Of a stretch of 64,000 nt of DNA, positions 33,174-42,129 are shown in pieces. The first letter of the stretch is position 1, and each line of letters starts with the position of its first letter. The DNA comes from Dyadobacter pollutisoli (lineage in GTDB: Bacteria; Bacteroidota; Bacteroidia; Cytophagales; Spirosomataceae): positions 1,924,501 to 1,988,500 of the forward strand of contig NZ_CP112998.1 in NCBI RefSeq assembly GCF_026625565.1, written 5' to 3'. The notes below the pieces were generated by a model. The model searched no databases, was not told where the DNA came from, and saw only the letters and a list, made by a program, of their open reading frames with translations. The position numbers and the translations under genes were made by a program.

Positions 33174-34507
33174 CAGATAATGGTTCTGTGGACGTCGAAA
33201 TTTTCCAGGTAATCATTAACCCGTTTAAGGAAAAGCCCTCCCAATGAACCATCCACGACCCGGTGATCGTAGGAATGGGAGATAAACATCATGCTGCGGA
33301 TACCGATCAGGTCACCTTGTGGTGTTTCGATCACCGCAGGTTTTTTCTTGATAGCGCCAAATGCCATAATGGCGACCTGAGGCTGTACTATGATCGGCGT
33401 CCCCATCAGGTTGGCGAATGCACCAATGTTGGAAACGGTATAGGTACCACCCGCCAGATCGTCCGCTTTCAGTTTATTCTCTCTGGCGCGTCTTGCAAGG
33501 TCATTTACTTTTTTGGCTAGTCCTGCAAGATCATATTGGTCGGCGTGGTGAATCACCGGAACGATCAGGTTGCCATCCGGCAAAGCCACCGCCATACCAA
33601 TGTTAATGTCTTTCTTTTTAATGATCTTATCACCATCCACCGAGATATTGATCATCGGGTAATCTTTGATCGCCTTTACAACCGCCTCTATCAAAATCGG
33701 TGTAAATGTGATGCTATCGCTCGTTTTCTTTCGGAATTCGTTTTTCACCTGCTCTCTCCACTTGACAACCGGTGTCATATCGGCCTCAATGAAAGAGGTC
33801 ACGTGTGCAGAAATTTTTCTGGACTCAATCATGCGCTGTGAGATCATCTTACGCATACGGTCCATTTCAATGATCTCATTACTGCCGTTCAGGGAAGTCG
33901 CAATGGGAGCCACGGGTTTTTTCTGACGGTTATTCAGGAAAGAAATGATATCGTTTTTGGTAACCCGGTTTTCAGCCCCGGTCCCTGGTATTGTAGCCAG
34001 TTCGTTCGCACTGATATGCTCTTCACGGGCAATGCTCAGTACAAGCGGGGAATAGAATGTGTTGCTTTCTCCATTATTGCGGGCATATTCCTGTGCAGCC
34101 TCGCTCTTTCTGCTGAGAGCTTCCTGAAAATCCTTTTCAAGATACGAAGCCGTTTCGGCGACCGACGCTTCGGCGACCGACGTTGCCGAAACTTGGGTTG
34201 CGGCAAGATCAGCGGCTACTTCCAGTACCGGTTGCAGTACAGGCGGCGTAATGGTAACCTCAGCGTCTTCCACCTGAATGTGAGCGACCGCGCTGCCAAT
34301 GGCCACTACGTCATTTTCCTTTACGAGCCATTCGGTCAGAATACCTGAGTAGGGGCAAGGTACTTCCGTATCCACTTTGTCGGTAGCCACTTCCAATATT
34401 GAATCGTCAATCCCTACAGCATCCCCTGCTTTTGCAAGAAGGTGGAGCACAGTACATTCCAGAATACTTTCGCCCATTGGAGGCATTACCATTTTTACTA
34501 TTTTCAT
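33173..34507 (-). CDS. 2-oxo acid dehydrogenase E2 (dihydrolipoamide acyltransferase)
   Basis: A 444-residue E2 with a single lipoyl domain (residues 1-80; lipoyl lysine in EVATDKVDTEVP), an Ala/Val-rich linker, a peripheral-subunit-binding domain (FYSPLVLSIAREEHIS...TKNDIISFLNN) and the catalytic domain ending with SHSYDHRVVDGSLGG, which contains the H-x3-D-G active site. I start at the ATG at 34507 (MKIVKMVMPPMGES), the usual family N-terminus; in-frame ATGs at 34522 and 34534 would add 5 or 9 residues. No E1 or E3 genes are in the window, so it is an orphan E2, probably of a branched-chain or 2-oxoglutarate-type complex. Confidence 0.93.
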   Translation of the reverse strand: MKIVKMVMPPMGESILECTVLHLLAKAGDAVGIDDSILEVATDKVDTEVPCPYSGILTEWLVKENDVVAIGSAVAHIQVEDAEVTITPPVLQPVLEVAADLAATQVSATSVAEASVAETASYLEKDFQEALSRKSEAAQEYARNNGESNTFYSPLVLSIAREEHISANELATIPGTGAENRVTKNDIISFLNNRQKKPVAPIATSLNGSNEIIEMDRMRKMISQRMIESRKISAHVTSFIEADMTPVVKWREQVKNEFRKKTSDSITFTPILIEAVVKAIKDYPMINISVDGDKIIKKKDINIGMAVALPDGNLIVPVIHHADQYDLAGLAKKVNDLARRARENKLKADDLAGGTYTVSNIGAFANLMGTPIIVQPQVAIMAFGAIKKKPAVIETPQGDLIGIRSMMFISHSYDHRVVDGSLGGLFLKRVNDYLENFDVHRTII

Positions 34508-34568
34508 ACTGATATTTTTCATCGGCCGCGACATTGTTATTTCGCAGCCCGTATTAAAGTCTTTTCTT

Positions 34569-35840
34569 TCAGCTCTTCAACGCCATGTTGGCTTTAAGTA
34601 TCGTTTTTCTCAACAGATTGAGAGCATAGGAAGAAGTTAGTTCTATGTTGATTTTTCTATTGTTTCTCAATGTCAGAAGCTGCGTGTAAGTTTCATCGGG
34701 CGTAGCGCAGGCAATCCACACTGTACCTACCGGCTTTTCGGCAGTACCGCCGTCGGGGCCAGCAATGCCTGTGGTAGAAACTGCGAATGTGGTATTGAGT
34801 ACCCGGCGCGCACCTTCCGCCATTTCACGGGCCGTCTGTTCGCTTACAGCGCCGAATTCTTCCAGCGTTTCGCGGGACACACCAAGCACATTCATTTTGA
34901 CACTGTTGCTGTAACTCACCACTGATCCTTCAAAATACGCGGACGAGCCTGGTACGCTGGTGATCTGGTTGGCCACAAAGCCTCCGGTACAGCTTTCCGC
35001 CGTGCCCACAGTAGCATTACTATTAATAAGCAACGTTCCGATTACCGTTTCAAGTTCATCCGTGTTGTAACCGAAAACATGTTCTTCAATCAGAGGCAGT
35101 AACTGGGATACTTGTTCGTTCAATTGCCTTTCCAGTAATTCCTGATCAGTCCCGGTACCGGTGAGCCGAAGCCTTACCTGCCCGAAATGAGGAAGATAAG
35201 CAAGCTTAATGTGATCTGGCAGCGCATCTTCCCATGGTGCTATTTTTTCTGCAAGAAAAGATTCTCCTATACCAATGGTGCGGATTGATTTATGTTGAAT
35301 GATCTGCGTGGCAAAGCGTGCTTTAAGCCTCGGCAGGATCTCAAATTCCATCAAGCTCTTCATTTCGTACGGTACGCCGGGGAGCGATACGTAAATGACT
35401 TCATCTTTTTCAAACCACATGCCCGGTGCTGTTCCCCACAAATTAGGAATGTAGGTACAGTTTTTTGGAAGGGCAGCCTGTTGAATGTTCAGCTCGCTCA
35501 TCGCACGGCCTCTTTTGGCAAAAAATTCGGTAACCAATGCAAGGGCTTCCTGATTGATTTCTAATTCTGTTCCAAAATATTCGCAAAAAGTATGTTTGGT
35601 AATATCATCCCTCGTTGGTCCCAGGCCTCCGGTTACAATGATTACATTAACCCGCGTGCTGGCTTCCGCGAACGCGTCAAGAATGTCCTGGCGGTTATCC
35701 CCCACAGACGTTTTCCGAACGGGGCGGATCCCTATATCAGTAAGTTGAGTGCCAATCCATTGTGTGTTGGTGTCAGTAATTTGTCCAAAAAGAATTTCAT
35801 CACCGATGGTTATTATTTCAGCCCGGGTAGTGGGAACCAT
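34569..35840 (-). CDS. cinA: CinA-family nicotinamide-nucleotide amidase
   Basis: A 423-residue two-domain CinA. The N-terminal MoaB/MogA-like (COG1058) domain has EIITIGDEILFGQ and TGGLGPTRDDIT. The C-terminal CinA domain (about 255-420) has TAESCTGGFVANQITSVPGSS and VSTTGIAGPDGGT. The family deamidates NMN to recycle pyridine nucleotides, and the N-domain can act as an ADP-ribose pyrophosphatase; the competence name is historical. It is the first gene of a minus-strand run of five, with a TATTTTTG element 36 bp upstream. A 61-bp gap separates it from the E2 start. Confidence 0.95.
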   Translation of the reverse strand: MVPTTRAEIITIGDEILFGQITDTNTQWIGTQLTDIGIRPVRKTSVGDNRQDILDAFAEASTRVNVIIVTGGLGPTRDDITKHTFCEYFGTELEINQEALALVTEFFAKRGRAMSELNIQQAALPKNCTYIPNLWGTAPGMWFEKDEVIYVSLPGVPYEMKSLMEFEILPRLKARFATQIIQHKSIRTIGIGESFLAEKIAPWEDALPDHIKLAYLPHFGQVRLRLTGTGTDQELLERQLNEQVSQLLPLIEEHVFGYNTDELETVIGTLLINSNATVGTAESCTGGFVANQITSVPGSSAYFEGSVVSYSNSVKMNVLGVSRETLEEFGAVSEQTAREMAEGARRVLNTTFAVSTTGIAGPDGGTAEKPVGTVWIACATPDETYTQLLTLRNNRKINIELTSSYALNLLRKTILKANMALKS

Positions 35841-35875
35841 AATGTAAAATAGGTTGAATGAGACCGTTATTTTCC

Positions 35876-35883
35876 CAAAAATA
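35876..35883 (-). promoter_or_regulatory. TAnnTTTG -7 element of cinA
   Basis: Plus-strand CAAAAATA reads TATTTTTG on the coding strand, 36 bp before the cinA ATG. No -33 partner was found. Confidence 0.42.
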
Positions 35884-35946
35884 AGTAAAATTAATCGTTA
35901 TTGAGTACGTTTGAACCTTAGTGAAAAATTAACAAACCCAATTGTA

Positions 35947-36672
35947 ATGAAACACAAAATCTTAGCAATAACGTTATTTTGGCTCTTATATAGCAGTGCT
36001 TCACAGGCTCAGTTCAATTTAGGAAAGGTCCTGGAAAAGGTAGGAGGTTCGGGTAGCGGATTAGATGAAGGCGAAATCGTTTCGGGCCTGAAGGAAGCAT
36101 TGAATGTAGGGATTAGTAACGGTTCCGCAGAGGCTTCGAAGGTCGACGGTTTTTTCAAAAATGAGCTGATCAAAATCGCCGTTCCGCCTGAGGCACAGAA
36201 GGTAGCTGAAACATTACGCAAGATGGGACTTGGCGCGGAAGTGGATAAATTCACATTGTCGCTGAACCGGGCTGCCGAAGATGCAGCGAAAAAATCGAAG
36301 CCCATATTCGTCAAAGCTATCACTTCCATGACCGTGCCCGACGCACTCGGAATTTTGAGAGGCCAGGACGATGCTGCCACTCAGTATCTCAAAAAAACAA
36401 CCAACGAGGACCTGTTCAAAACATTTTTCCCGGTGGTGGACAGCACATTGAAACTGAACAAGGCTACGGAATATTACACGGACATTGTCAATACCTACAA
36501 TCAGATTCCGCTGGTTAAAAAAGTGAACCCGAACCTGAAAGAATACGCCACCCAAAAAACCATTGACGGTTTGTATGTTTTGATTGCGCAGGAGGAGAAA
36601 AAAATACGCGAGGACCCCGTTGCACGGGTAAGCGATCTTTTGAAAAAGGTTTTCAGCCAGGCCGGAAAGTAA
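35947..36672 (+). CDS. DUF4197 domain secreted protein
   Basis: A 241-residue exported protein. The signal peptide is MKHKILAITLFWLLYSSASQAQ. The mature part is the DUF4197 domain: a helical protein with GEIVSGLKEALNVGISNG, AETLRKMGLG, PDALGILRGQDDAATQYLK and a C-terminal VARVSDLLKKVF. The family function is unknown; it is widespread in Bacteroidota and Proteobacteria. The ATG at 35947 gives a clean signal peptide; an upstream TTG (35911) would add 12 residues and spoil it. It lies 58 bp before gldC on the same strand. Confidence 0.9.
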   Translation: MKHKILAITLFWLLYSSASQAQFNLGKVLEKVGGSGSGLDEGEIVSGLKEALNVGISNGSAEASKVDGFFKNELIKIAVPPEAQKVAETLRKMGLGAEVDKFTLSLNRAAEDAAKKSKPIFVKAITSMTVPDALGILRGQDDAATQYLKKTTNEDLFKTFFPVVDSTLKLNKATEYYTDIVNTYNQIPLVKKVNPNLKEYATQKTIDGLYVLIAQEEKKIREDPVARVSDLLKKVFSQAGK

Positions 36673-36683
36673 CTTTCAATCAC

Positions 36684-36711
36684 TTTGGTAAAGACCAAAT
36701 GCTTACTTTTG
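36684..36711 (+). promoter_or_regulatory. candidate promoter of gldC
   Basis: TTTG (36684-36687), a 16-bp spacer, then TACTTTTG (36704-36711), 19 bp before the gldC ATG. The spacer is one base short of the usual range. Confidence 0.5.
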
Positions 36712-36730
36712 CTAAAAATTAACACCTTCT

Positions 36731-37072
36731 ATGAAAAAATCAGAAATACATTTCACCGTTGAACTCGACGATAAAAATATACCGGAGAAAATTTTCTGGA
36801 ATGCAACCGATAATCCAAATGAGGGCATAAACGATACCAGGGCTATTGCGATCGCAGTTTGGGACCATTACCACAGAGGTACATTGAAGATTGACCTTTG
36901 GACCAAGGACATGGAGGTGTTTGAAATGAAACGTTTCTACATTGAGCTCATGAGCGGTATCGCTGATACTTTGCTTACCGCAACCAACGACCGCGTGATG
37001 GCTGACGCTATCGAAGGCGTGTGCGAAACGCTGAGCAAGAAATTGGATGAAGAAATGAAAGCCGCGAAGTAG
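36731..37072 (+). CDS. gldC: gliding motility protein GldC
   Basis: A 113-residue soluble protein matching the GldC family: EIHFTVELDDKNIPEKIFWNA at the start, a central AIAVWDHYHRGTLKIDLWTKDM and a helical C-terminus. In Flavobacterium johnsoniae GldC supports but is not absolutely required for gliding. No other gld gene is close by, so it sits apart from the gldB or gldKLMN loci. Its presence fits a gliding/type IX secretion lineage and agrees with the type IX sorting domain at 63536. An intergenic hairpin repeat begins 2 nt after the stop. Confidence 0.92.
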   Translation: MKKSEIHFTVELDDKNIPEKIFWNATDNPNEGINDTRAIAIAVWDHYHRGTLKIDLWTKDMEVFEMKRFYIELMSGIADTLLTATNDRVMADAIEGVCETLSKKLDEEMKAAK

Positions 37073-37073
37073 T

Positions 37074-37167
37074 CTTCGGCTGCGCTCAGATTGACAAACA
37101 AACGACTTGTCGTCCTGAGCGGAGTCGAAGGGCATCGTGCACAATGCCCTTCGACTCCGCTCAGGAC
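37074..37167. repeat. CCTGAGCGGAGTCGAAGG-type intergenic hairpin repeat
   Basis: Perfect 24-bp arms (37112-37135 and 37144-37167) around loop cgtgcaca, with core CTGAGCGGAGTCGAAGG. A degenerate third arm, CTTCGGCTGCGCTCAG, occupies 37074-37089, directly after the gldC stop. This core sequence is widespread in Bacteroidota genomes. It sits in the convergent gldC/MmcQ junction. Confidence 0.85.
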
Positions 37168-37177
37168 AACAATAAGC

Positions 37178-37537
37178 TTACCCAATATTCTTCAATTCCT
37201 CCTGATTTTTCTTCGGCAAACTTGCCACAACCAGATCGTAGGAGTCTTTTACCCAACCAAATAATGTCTCGCTTGGGATGCTTCCTGTCACGAGGACCGT
37301 ATTCCAGTGCTTTTTATTCATATGATATCCGGGTCTCACGTCGGGATAGGTTGCCCTGAGTTCTTCCGCTTTTTCGGGATCACATTTGGCATTGAACTGA
37401 TGTCCCGCCGATTCCATGGGCGTTAAAAGAAAAACTTTACCCATTACTTTGAATACCAGCGTATCGGGGCCGAACGGAAGTTCCTCGGTTACACCCGGTA
37501 GTTTCAGGCAGTAATCCCGCAGTGTTTCTAGATTCAT
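37178..37537 (-). CDS. MmcQ/YjbR-family DNA-binding-like protein
   Basis: A 119-residue protein of the MmcQ/YjbR family (CyaY-like, double-wing DNA-binding fold). Typical parts are NLETLRDYCLKLPGVTEELPFGPDTLVFKV, a central KCDPEKAEELR, and RPGYHMNKKHWNTV with a C-terminal SYDLVVASLPKK. The family function is not established. The ATG at 37537 is chosen because it overlaps the stop of the upstream small gene as ATGA and gives the standard N-terminus; an ATG at 37573 would add 12 residues inside that gene. Confidence 0.88.
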   Translation of the reverse strand: MNLETLRDYCLKLPGVTEELPFGPDTLVFKVMGKVFLLTPMESAGHQFNAKCDPEKAEELRATYPDVRPGYHMNKKHWNTVLVTGSIPSETLFGWVKDSYDLVVASLPKKNQEELKNIG

Positions 37538-37713
37538 CTTGTTAAAGCTCTGACGATCATAATGATGACACAAATCAAAAACATGACGATAGAGATCCTG
37601 TTGATCCCGTGCATCATGCGCAGATTGAACGAGTCGGGCGAATTAGCGTCCCGTTTTCTGAAAACCCGGATGAAGTAGTAAAATACATCACCCAGCTGAA
37701 AGTATTTTTTCAT
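37534..37713 (-). CDS. 59-residue single-pass membrane protein upstream of the MmcQ gene
   Basis: A short frame from ATG 37713 to TGA 37534. The protein has a charged N-terminal half (MKKYFQLGDVFYYFIRVFRK, then RDANSPDSFNLRMMHGINR) and one C-terminal membrane helix (ISIVMFLICVIIMIV), ending RALTR. Support comes from the clean ATGA overlap with the following gene, the 20-bp gap after ispG and normal composition. It resembles small Cytophagales proteins possibly classed as DUF6728, a memory I cannot confirm. Function unknown; the topology suggests a cytoplasmic N-terminus. Confidence 0.72.
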   Translation of the reverse strand: MKKYFQLGDVFYYFIRVFRKRDANSPDSFNLRMMHGINRISIVMFLICVIIMIVRALTR

Positions 37714-37733
37714 ATGTTTTTTTTAGCTAGCAG

Positions 37734-39761
37734 TTAAACCAGTACCTCACGCTCTTCCGGTTCTATCCACCGGCCGTCTTCCCGGATCAGCTCGATCAGC
37801 TCGTCCACTGCTTTCGCGGCAGTTACCGATCGTTTGATCACTTCCTGTCCACGGTATAAAGCAATTTTATCCTTGCCCATACCCACGTAACCATAATCGG
37901 CGTCAGCCATTTCGCCCGGCCCGTTTACGATACAGCCCATAATCCCGATTTTCACACCTTTCAAATGCTCGGTATGCTTGCGGATCATGGCAGTTGTTTC
38001 TTGTAAGTCAAAAAGAGTCCGGCCGCAGGAAGGGCAGGAAATATATTCGGTTTTCGACATTCTCGTCCGGGCTGCCTGTAAGATGCCGAAAGCAATGCTA
38101 TTGAAAGCAGATGCAGCTTTTAACTTTTCTGCATGCGTAATTTCTTTTGGAAATTCGGGTGATAGCAATGTCCCGTCCCCGAAACCGTCGACCAGTAAGC
38201 CTCCGATATCCGTTGCCGAGTAAAGGGTGAGCCGGTCGCCCATATCGGCCTGATAAGTCCTTTGAATGATTACCGGGACTTTTATTTTCAGCTCAGTAAG
38301 CGTATAAAAAAATCGCCTCAGCTCCGGCATCGCATGCGCATTGTCAGTAGACAAAACCAGTACTACCTGATGATTATCACGTATTTTTTCTAAAAACTCC
38401 TTACCAAATAAATGAATGTTGCCTTTGATAAAACTAACCGGGCGCTGAACCGCGTGACCAGCTTCATTCCATTCTTCGGGACTGAGCATTGGAAATTTAT
38501 TCTGCTTTTCAGGGTGCACCGACCATTGATTATAATCCAATATTTCTTTCAATCCATTGGGCAACATAAACGGTACAGGCTGCTGGCCGGTGTATATAAA
38601 ATCCGCACCCTGATCATTCATGGCCCATTTGTCGGGTACAGGCAGAAAGAAATGTCCAATGCTTTTCAGATCTTCCAATTCCTGAACATGTACATTGGAA
38701 TAGTCGGCAATGACCCTCGGTACATTCAAATGTCCGATGTTATAAACCTCCTGCGTATCGCGTCTTGTATATTGGAATGGGTTGATCGGGCAAACTTCAA
38801 CAGGTTCAATGAAGTCGTGCGGTGTACGCAGTGCGTAACGTTCAATGAGCGCCCGTGCGACAGGAGCTTCTTTTTCAGGTGCTTCGGTCAATGACACGCG
38901 GACCGTGTCGCCAAGACCGTCTTCCAGCAACGTACCAATGCCAACGGCTGATTTAATGCGGCCATCTTCGGCTTCACCGGCTTCGGTTACGCCCAAATGT
39001 AGTGGATAAGGTTTTAAACCTTCCTCGTCAAGCCTTTGCACCAGCAAACGATATGCTTCCACCATAACTTGCGTATTGCTGGATTTCATCGACAACGCAA
39101 TGTTGAAGTAATTCAACTCTTCGCAGATCCGTAAAAATTCCAGGGCAGATTCAACCATACCGAGCGGCGTGTCGCCATACCGGCTTAATATTCGGTCGGA
39201 AAGCGAGCCGTGGTTGGTGCCGATCCGCATCGCTGTGCCGTATTCCTTACATATTTTAACCAGCGGAATGAACTTCTCCCTGATCCTTTCGAGTTCGGCA
39301 GCATAGGATGCGTCGGTATAATCAATGATCTCAAAGCGCTTGCGGTCCGCGTAGTTACCGGGATTGATCCTTACCTTTTCAACAATCCTTGCGGCAAGCT
39401 CAGCGGCATTGGGCGTAAAGTGAATGTCAGCGATAAGCGGTACATATATGCCCAGCTTGTGCAGACCTTTACGGATATTTTCAAGATTCTGCGCTTCCTT
39501 GACACTCGGCGCTGTGATCCTTACATATTCACAACCCGACTCCACCATCCTGATCACTTCGTCAATGGAGCCTTGTGTATCCATCGTGTCGACGGTGGTC
39601 ATCGACTGAACACGGATCGGGTAATCGGAGCCCATCGGTAGGTCGCCGATGTTAATGGTGATCGTTTTACGCCTTGTATATGCTGTCAGGGAAGGACAGT
39701 AGAGATTTGTTTTTCTTTCGGAAGCTGTTACTACTGACATGGAATGATCATTGAGATCCAT
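37734..39761 (-). CDS. ispG: 4-hydroxy-3-methylbut-2-enyl diphosphate synthase, long form
   Basis: The [4Fe-4S] enzyme of the penultimate step of the non-mevalonate (MEP) isoprenoid pathway. The N-terminal TIM-barrel (VQSMTTVDTMDTQG, LIADIHFTPNAAELAA, MRIGTNHGSLSDR) is followed by a central insert (about residues 300-530) absent from E. coli IspG, and a C-terminal cluster domain with CPSCGRTLFDLQET and GIMGCIVNGPGEMADADYG. This three-domain form is typical of Bacteroidota, chlamydiae and plants. I use the ATG at 39761 (MDLNDHSMSVV); ATG 39740 is an alternative. Confidence 0.96.
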   Translation of the reverse strand: MDLNDHSMSVVTASERKTNLYCPSLTAYTRRKTITINIGDLPMGSDYPIRVQSMTTVDTMDTQGSIDEVIRMVESGCEYVRITAPSVKEAQNLENIRKGLHKLGIYVPLIADIHFTPNAAELAARIVEKVRINPGNYADRKRFEIIDYTDASYAAELERIREKFIPLVKICKEYGTAMRIGTNHGSLSDRILSRYGDTPLGMVESALEFLRICEELNYFNIALSMKSSNTQVMVEAYRLLVQRLDEEGLKPYPLHLGVTEAGEAEDGRIKSAVGIGTLLEDGLGDTVRVSLTEAPEKEAPVARALIERYALRTPHDFIEPVEVCPINPFQYTRRDTQEVYNIGHLNVPRVIADYSNVHVQELEDLKSIGHFFLPVPDKWAMNDQGADFIYTGQQPVPFMLPNGLKEILDYNQWSVHPEKQNKFPMLSPEEWNEAGHAVQRPVSFIKGNIHLFGKEFLEKIRDNHQVVLVLSTDNAHAMPELRRFFYTLTELKIKVPVIIQRTYQADMGDRLTLYSATDIGGLLVDGFGDGTLLSPEFPKEITHAEKLKAASAFNSIAFGILQAARTRMSKTEYISCPSCGRTLFDLQETTAMIRKHTEHLKGVKIGIMGCIVNGPGEMADADYGYVGMGKDKIALYRGQEVIKRSVTAAKAVDELIELIREDGRWIEPEEREVLV

Positions 39762-39822
39762 AATGTACGCAAAGGTCTTAAAACTAAAACACAATCGGAA
39801 TTACAATCGTGCAATTAATAAC

Positions 39823-40905
39823 CTAGCCCTCGATTCTGCTTCCCGAGTCCACCGTAATGATGTAGCTTTTGCCTCCTTCACGTTCAATGGCCTGTGCTAC
39901 TTCTTCCGCCCGGGTAGGGGCGTATACAAACATACATCCTCCTCCTCCTGAGCCATTTATCTTGCCTCCTAATGCTCCCGCACCGAGTGCCGCATTCATC
40001 ATGCGCTCTATTTTGGGAGTTGAAGTTCTTTTATGGTCACGAAGGTTTTTATAATGTTTGTAAAGCAGCTCACCGAAATGCGCATCAAACTGCTCATTGA
40101 CAGGGGTATGGATACTTTGTGTTAACAACGCTTTACCTTCCAGGAGAATGTCCCGGTCTTCGACATTGGCACGCAGCAGACTTAGTTCGTCATCGGAAAG
40201 AAGCGTTTTATAGTCAACTGTTTTTTCAAATGGTGTTGTAAAAATCGAAAATTCAGGATCATAATCAGTAACCTTTCTGATCACGTCTTCCATTCCGTAG
40301 CGACACCTGGCGAGGATGCCCAATGTGTCCTTGGGTTCCAGAGAATCACCCAGGACGAATGTACCCAGTGTCGGGGTCAGCGCTTCAACATGAATGATCG
40401 GCGTGGATTCCAGGTAGATCACATTTCCGATCGCGGTGGAGTAGTGGTCCATCATGCCGCCGGGTTCCCCGAATTCGAGGACCTCGGCTGCATTGGCAAT
40501 TTCACCCAGTTCTTTCTGCGTGAAATTAGATGGATTATCACTCATTTTATCTAAAAAATGAGCCCAGGAAACGATCAGTGCGGATGAGCTGGAAGTACCC
40601 GAATTGATCGGGATATTTCCATGTATCACACATTCAAAACCTTTTGAAAACGAAAGGCCTTTTCTTTTTAAAACATTGACTGTACTGCGGAAATAATCTC
40701 TCTGAACCACATAGGGGAACGTGTCCTTGAAAGAAAACTCCTCTTTTAAACCTAAATCAGGTAAATGCAGGATTATTTTATCATCGTCGCGATATTCGCC
40801 TTCAATACTAATTCTTCGCGAGATGGCCGCCGCTATAACCGGTAACCCAAGGTAATCCTGATGTTCACCAAATAAACAAATGCGGCCGGGAGTCGAAATC
40901 CTCAT
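39823..40905 (-). CDS. GHMP-family sugar kinase (galactokinase/mevalonate kinase superfamily)
   Basis: A 360-residue small-molecule kinase. Motif 1 is GRICLFGEHQDYLGLP, close to the galactokinase signature; motif 2 is PINSGTSSSSALIVSW (ATP loop); motif 3 is KINGSGGGGCMFVYA. It therefore phosphorylates a hydroxyl, probably the anomeric or C1 position of a sugar or a sugar acid. It lies 3 bp after an MFS sugar transporter gene in the same direction, so uptake followed by phosphorylation is the obvious reading. The precise sugar (galactose, a uronic acid or another) cannot be assigned from sequence. Confidence 0.88.
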   Translation of the reverse strand: MRISTPGRICLFGEHQDYLGLPVIAAAISRRISIEGEYRDDDKIILHLPDLGLKEEFSFKDTFPYVVQRDYFRSTVNVLKRKGLSFSKGFECVIHGNIPINSGTSSSSALIVSWAHFLDKMSDNPSNFTQKELGEIANAAEVLEFGEPGGMMDHYSTAIGNVIYLESTPIIHVEALTPTLGTFVLGDSLEPKDTLGILARCRYGMEDVIRKVTDYDPEFSIFTTPFEKTVDYKTLLSDDELSLLRANVEDRDILLEGKALLTQSIHTPVNEQFDAHFGELLYKHYKNLRDHKRTSTPKIERMMNAALGAGALGGKINGSGGGGCMFVYAPTRAEEVAQAIEREGGKSYIITVDSGSRIEG

Positions 40906-40908
40906 GAA

Positions 40909-42129
40909 CTACCAGCTTTTCTTTTTATGACCAACCAGGCCGAAATAAAGTATGAAAAAATACAATGGTACCATTACCCAGTAAGCTTTTTGAGTGCTGC
41001 CGATGGAGTCAGCGATTCCTCCGTAAACCAGAGGCAAAATGGCACCACCTGAAATACCCATTACCAGCAGGGCAGAGGCGATTTTGGTGAATTTACCCAA
41101 ACCACTTAGTGCCAAAGGCCACAATGCCGGCCAGATAACCGCATTGGCAAAACCTAAAACCGCAATGCACATGACTGAGGTGAAACCAGTCGTCATGATT
41201 GCTACGACTGTTACTACGAGCCCCAGCACCGCAGAGAAAATCATATAGGCCTGCTGGGAGACAAATTTAGGAATCAACACAATCCCAAGCACATAACCGA
41301 ACATCATGCCGCCCAATGTGTAAGCTCCAAAAACCCGCGCTTCGTTCTCAGGAATCCCCAGAGAAACACCGTAATTGATGATTGTATCCGCTGCAATAAC
41401 TTCAACACCCACATAGCAAAACAATGCAAGGACGCCCAATACAAGGTTTGGATATTGAAAAACAGAAGTTTTTTGGGCAGTAAGCTGACCTGTCGCCGAT
41501 GTTTCCTCCTCTTCTTCACTGACTTCTACCAAGCCTTTTGACAGCCTGATCACGATCGCTAGCACGACCAGAACCCCCGTCAAAATCAAATAAGGAACGA
41601 CCACTTTGTCAAGCTCTTCTTTGGGATCAGTTGAACTTGCGCCCGCCAAAAGCAATTTTCCAATCACAATCTGGCTAATAATTCCAGCTCCTTTGTTGGC
41701 AATTCCCATCACACTGATCCGCTGCGCTGCGCTCTCACGCGGCCCGAGCAATGTTGCATATGGGTTTGATGCAGTTTGCAAAACTGTTAAACCGATCCCG
41801 ATCGTAAACAAACCTACCAGGAACACGGGATAGGAAGCCATTTCAGCGGCTGGGATGAAGATCAATGTTCCCGCAGCCATAACCAGCAAGGCCAGCGACA
41901 TGCCATTTTTGAAACCTGTCTTTTTTACAACATAAGAACAGGGGATCGCCATAATGGTGTAGGAAATGAAAAAAGCGAACGTCACCAGATAGGAGCTCGT
42001 GTTGTCAAGAGAGAAAGCTTTTTTGAAAAAGGTGATCAGCGTTCCGTTTACCCAAGTGATGAACCCCATCACAAAGAATAATACGCCGATAATCAATAGA
42101 GGGCCTAGGTAACTGTTCTTTTTGCTCAT
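40909..42129 (-). CDS. FucP-like MFS sugar transporter
   Basis: A 406-residue permease with about 12 membrane helices, of the fucose/glucose-galactose proton symporter branch of the MFS. Markers are FVMGFITWVNGTLI in helix 1, QTASNPYATLLGPRESAAQRIS after helix 4 (the NPY and R motifs of this branch) and GYVLGIVLIPKF in the C-terminal half. A charged cytoplasmic loop (EVSEEEEETSA) joins the two halves. It moves sugar into the cytoplasm for the downstream kinase. The upstream 393-bp region contains several dyads suited to a sugar-responsive repressor. Confidence 0.92.
   Translation of the reverse strand: MSKKNSYLGPLLIIGVLFFVMGFITWVNGTLITFFKKAFSLDNTSSYLVTFAFFISYTIMAIPCSYVVKKTGFKNGMSLALLVMAAGTLIFIPAAEMASYPVFLVGLFTIGIGLTVLQTASNPYATLLGPRESAAQRISVMGIANKGAGIISQIVIGKLLLAGASSTDPKEELDKVVVPYLILTGVLVVLAIVIRLSKGLVEVSEEEEETSATGQLTAQKTSVFQYPNLVLGVLALFCYVGVEVIAADTIINYGVSLGIPENEARVFGAYTLGGMMFGYVLGIVLIPKFVSQQAYMIFSAVLGLVVTVVAIMTTGFTSVMCIAVLGFANAVIWPALWPLALSGLGKFTKIASALLVMGISGGAILPLVYGGIADSIGSTQKAYWVMVPLYFFILYFGLVGHKKKSW

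Noticed and set aside
36740..37185. Minus-strand frames covering gldC and the hairpin repeat
   Set aside because: They are shadows of gldC, and their ends are built from the inverted repeat at 37074-37167; GldC itself is clearly recognisable on the plus strand.
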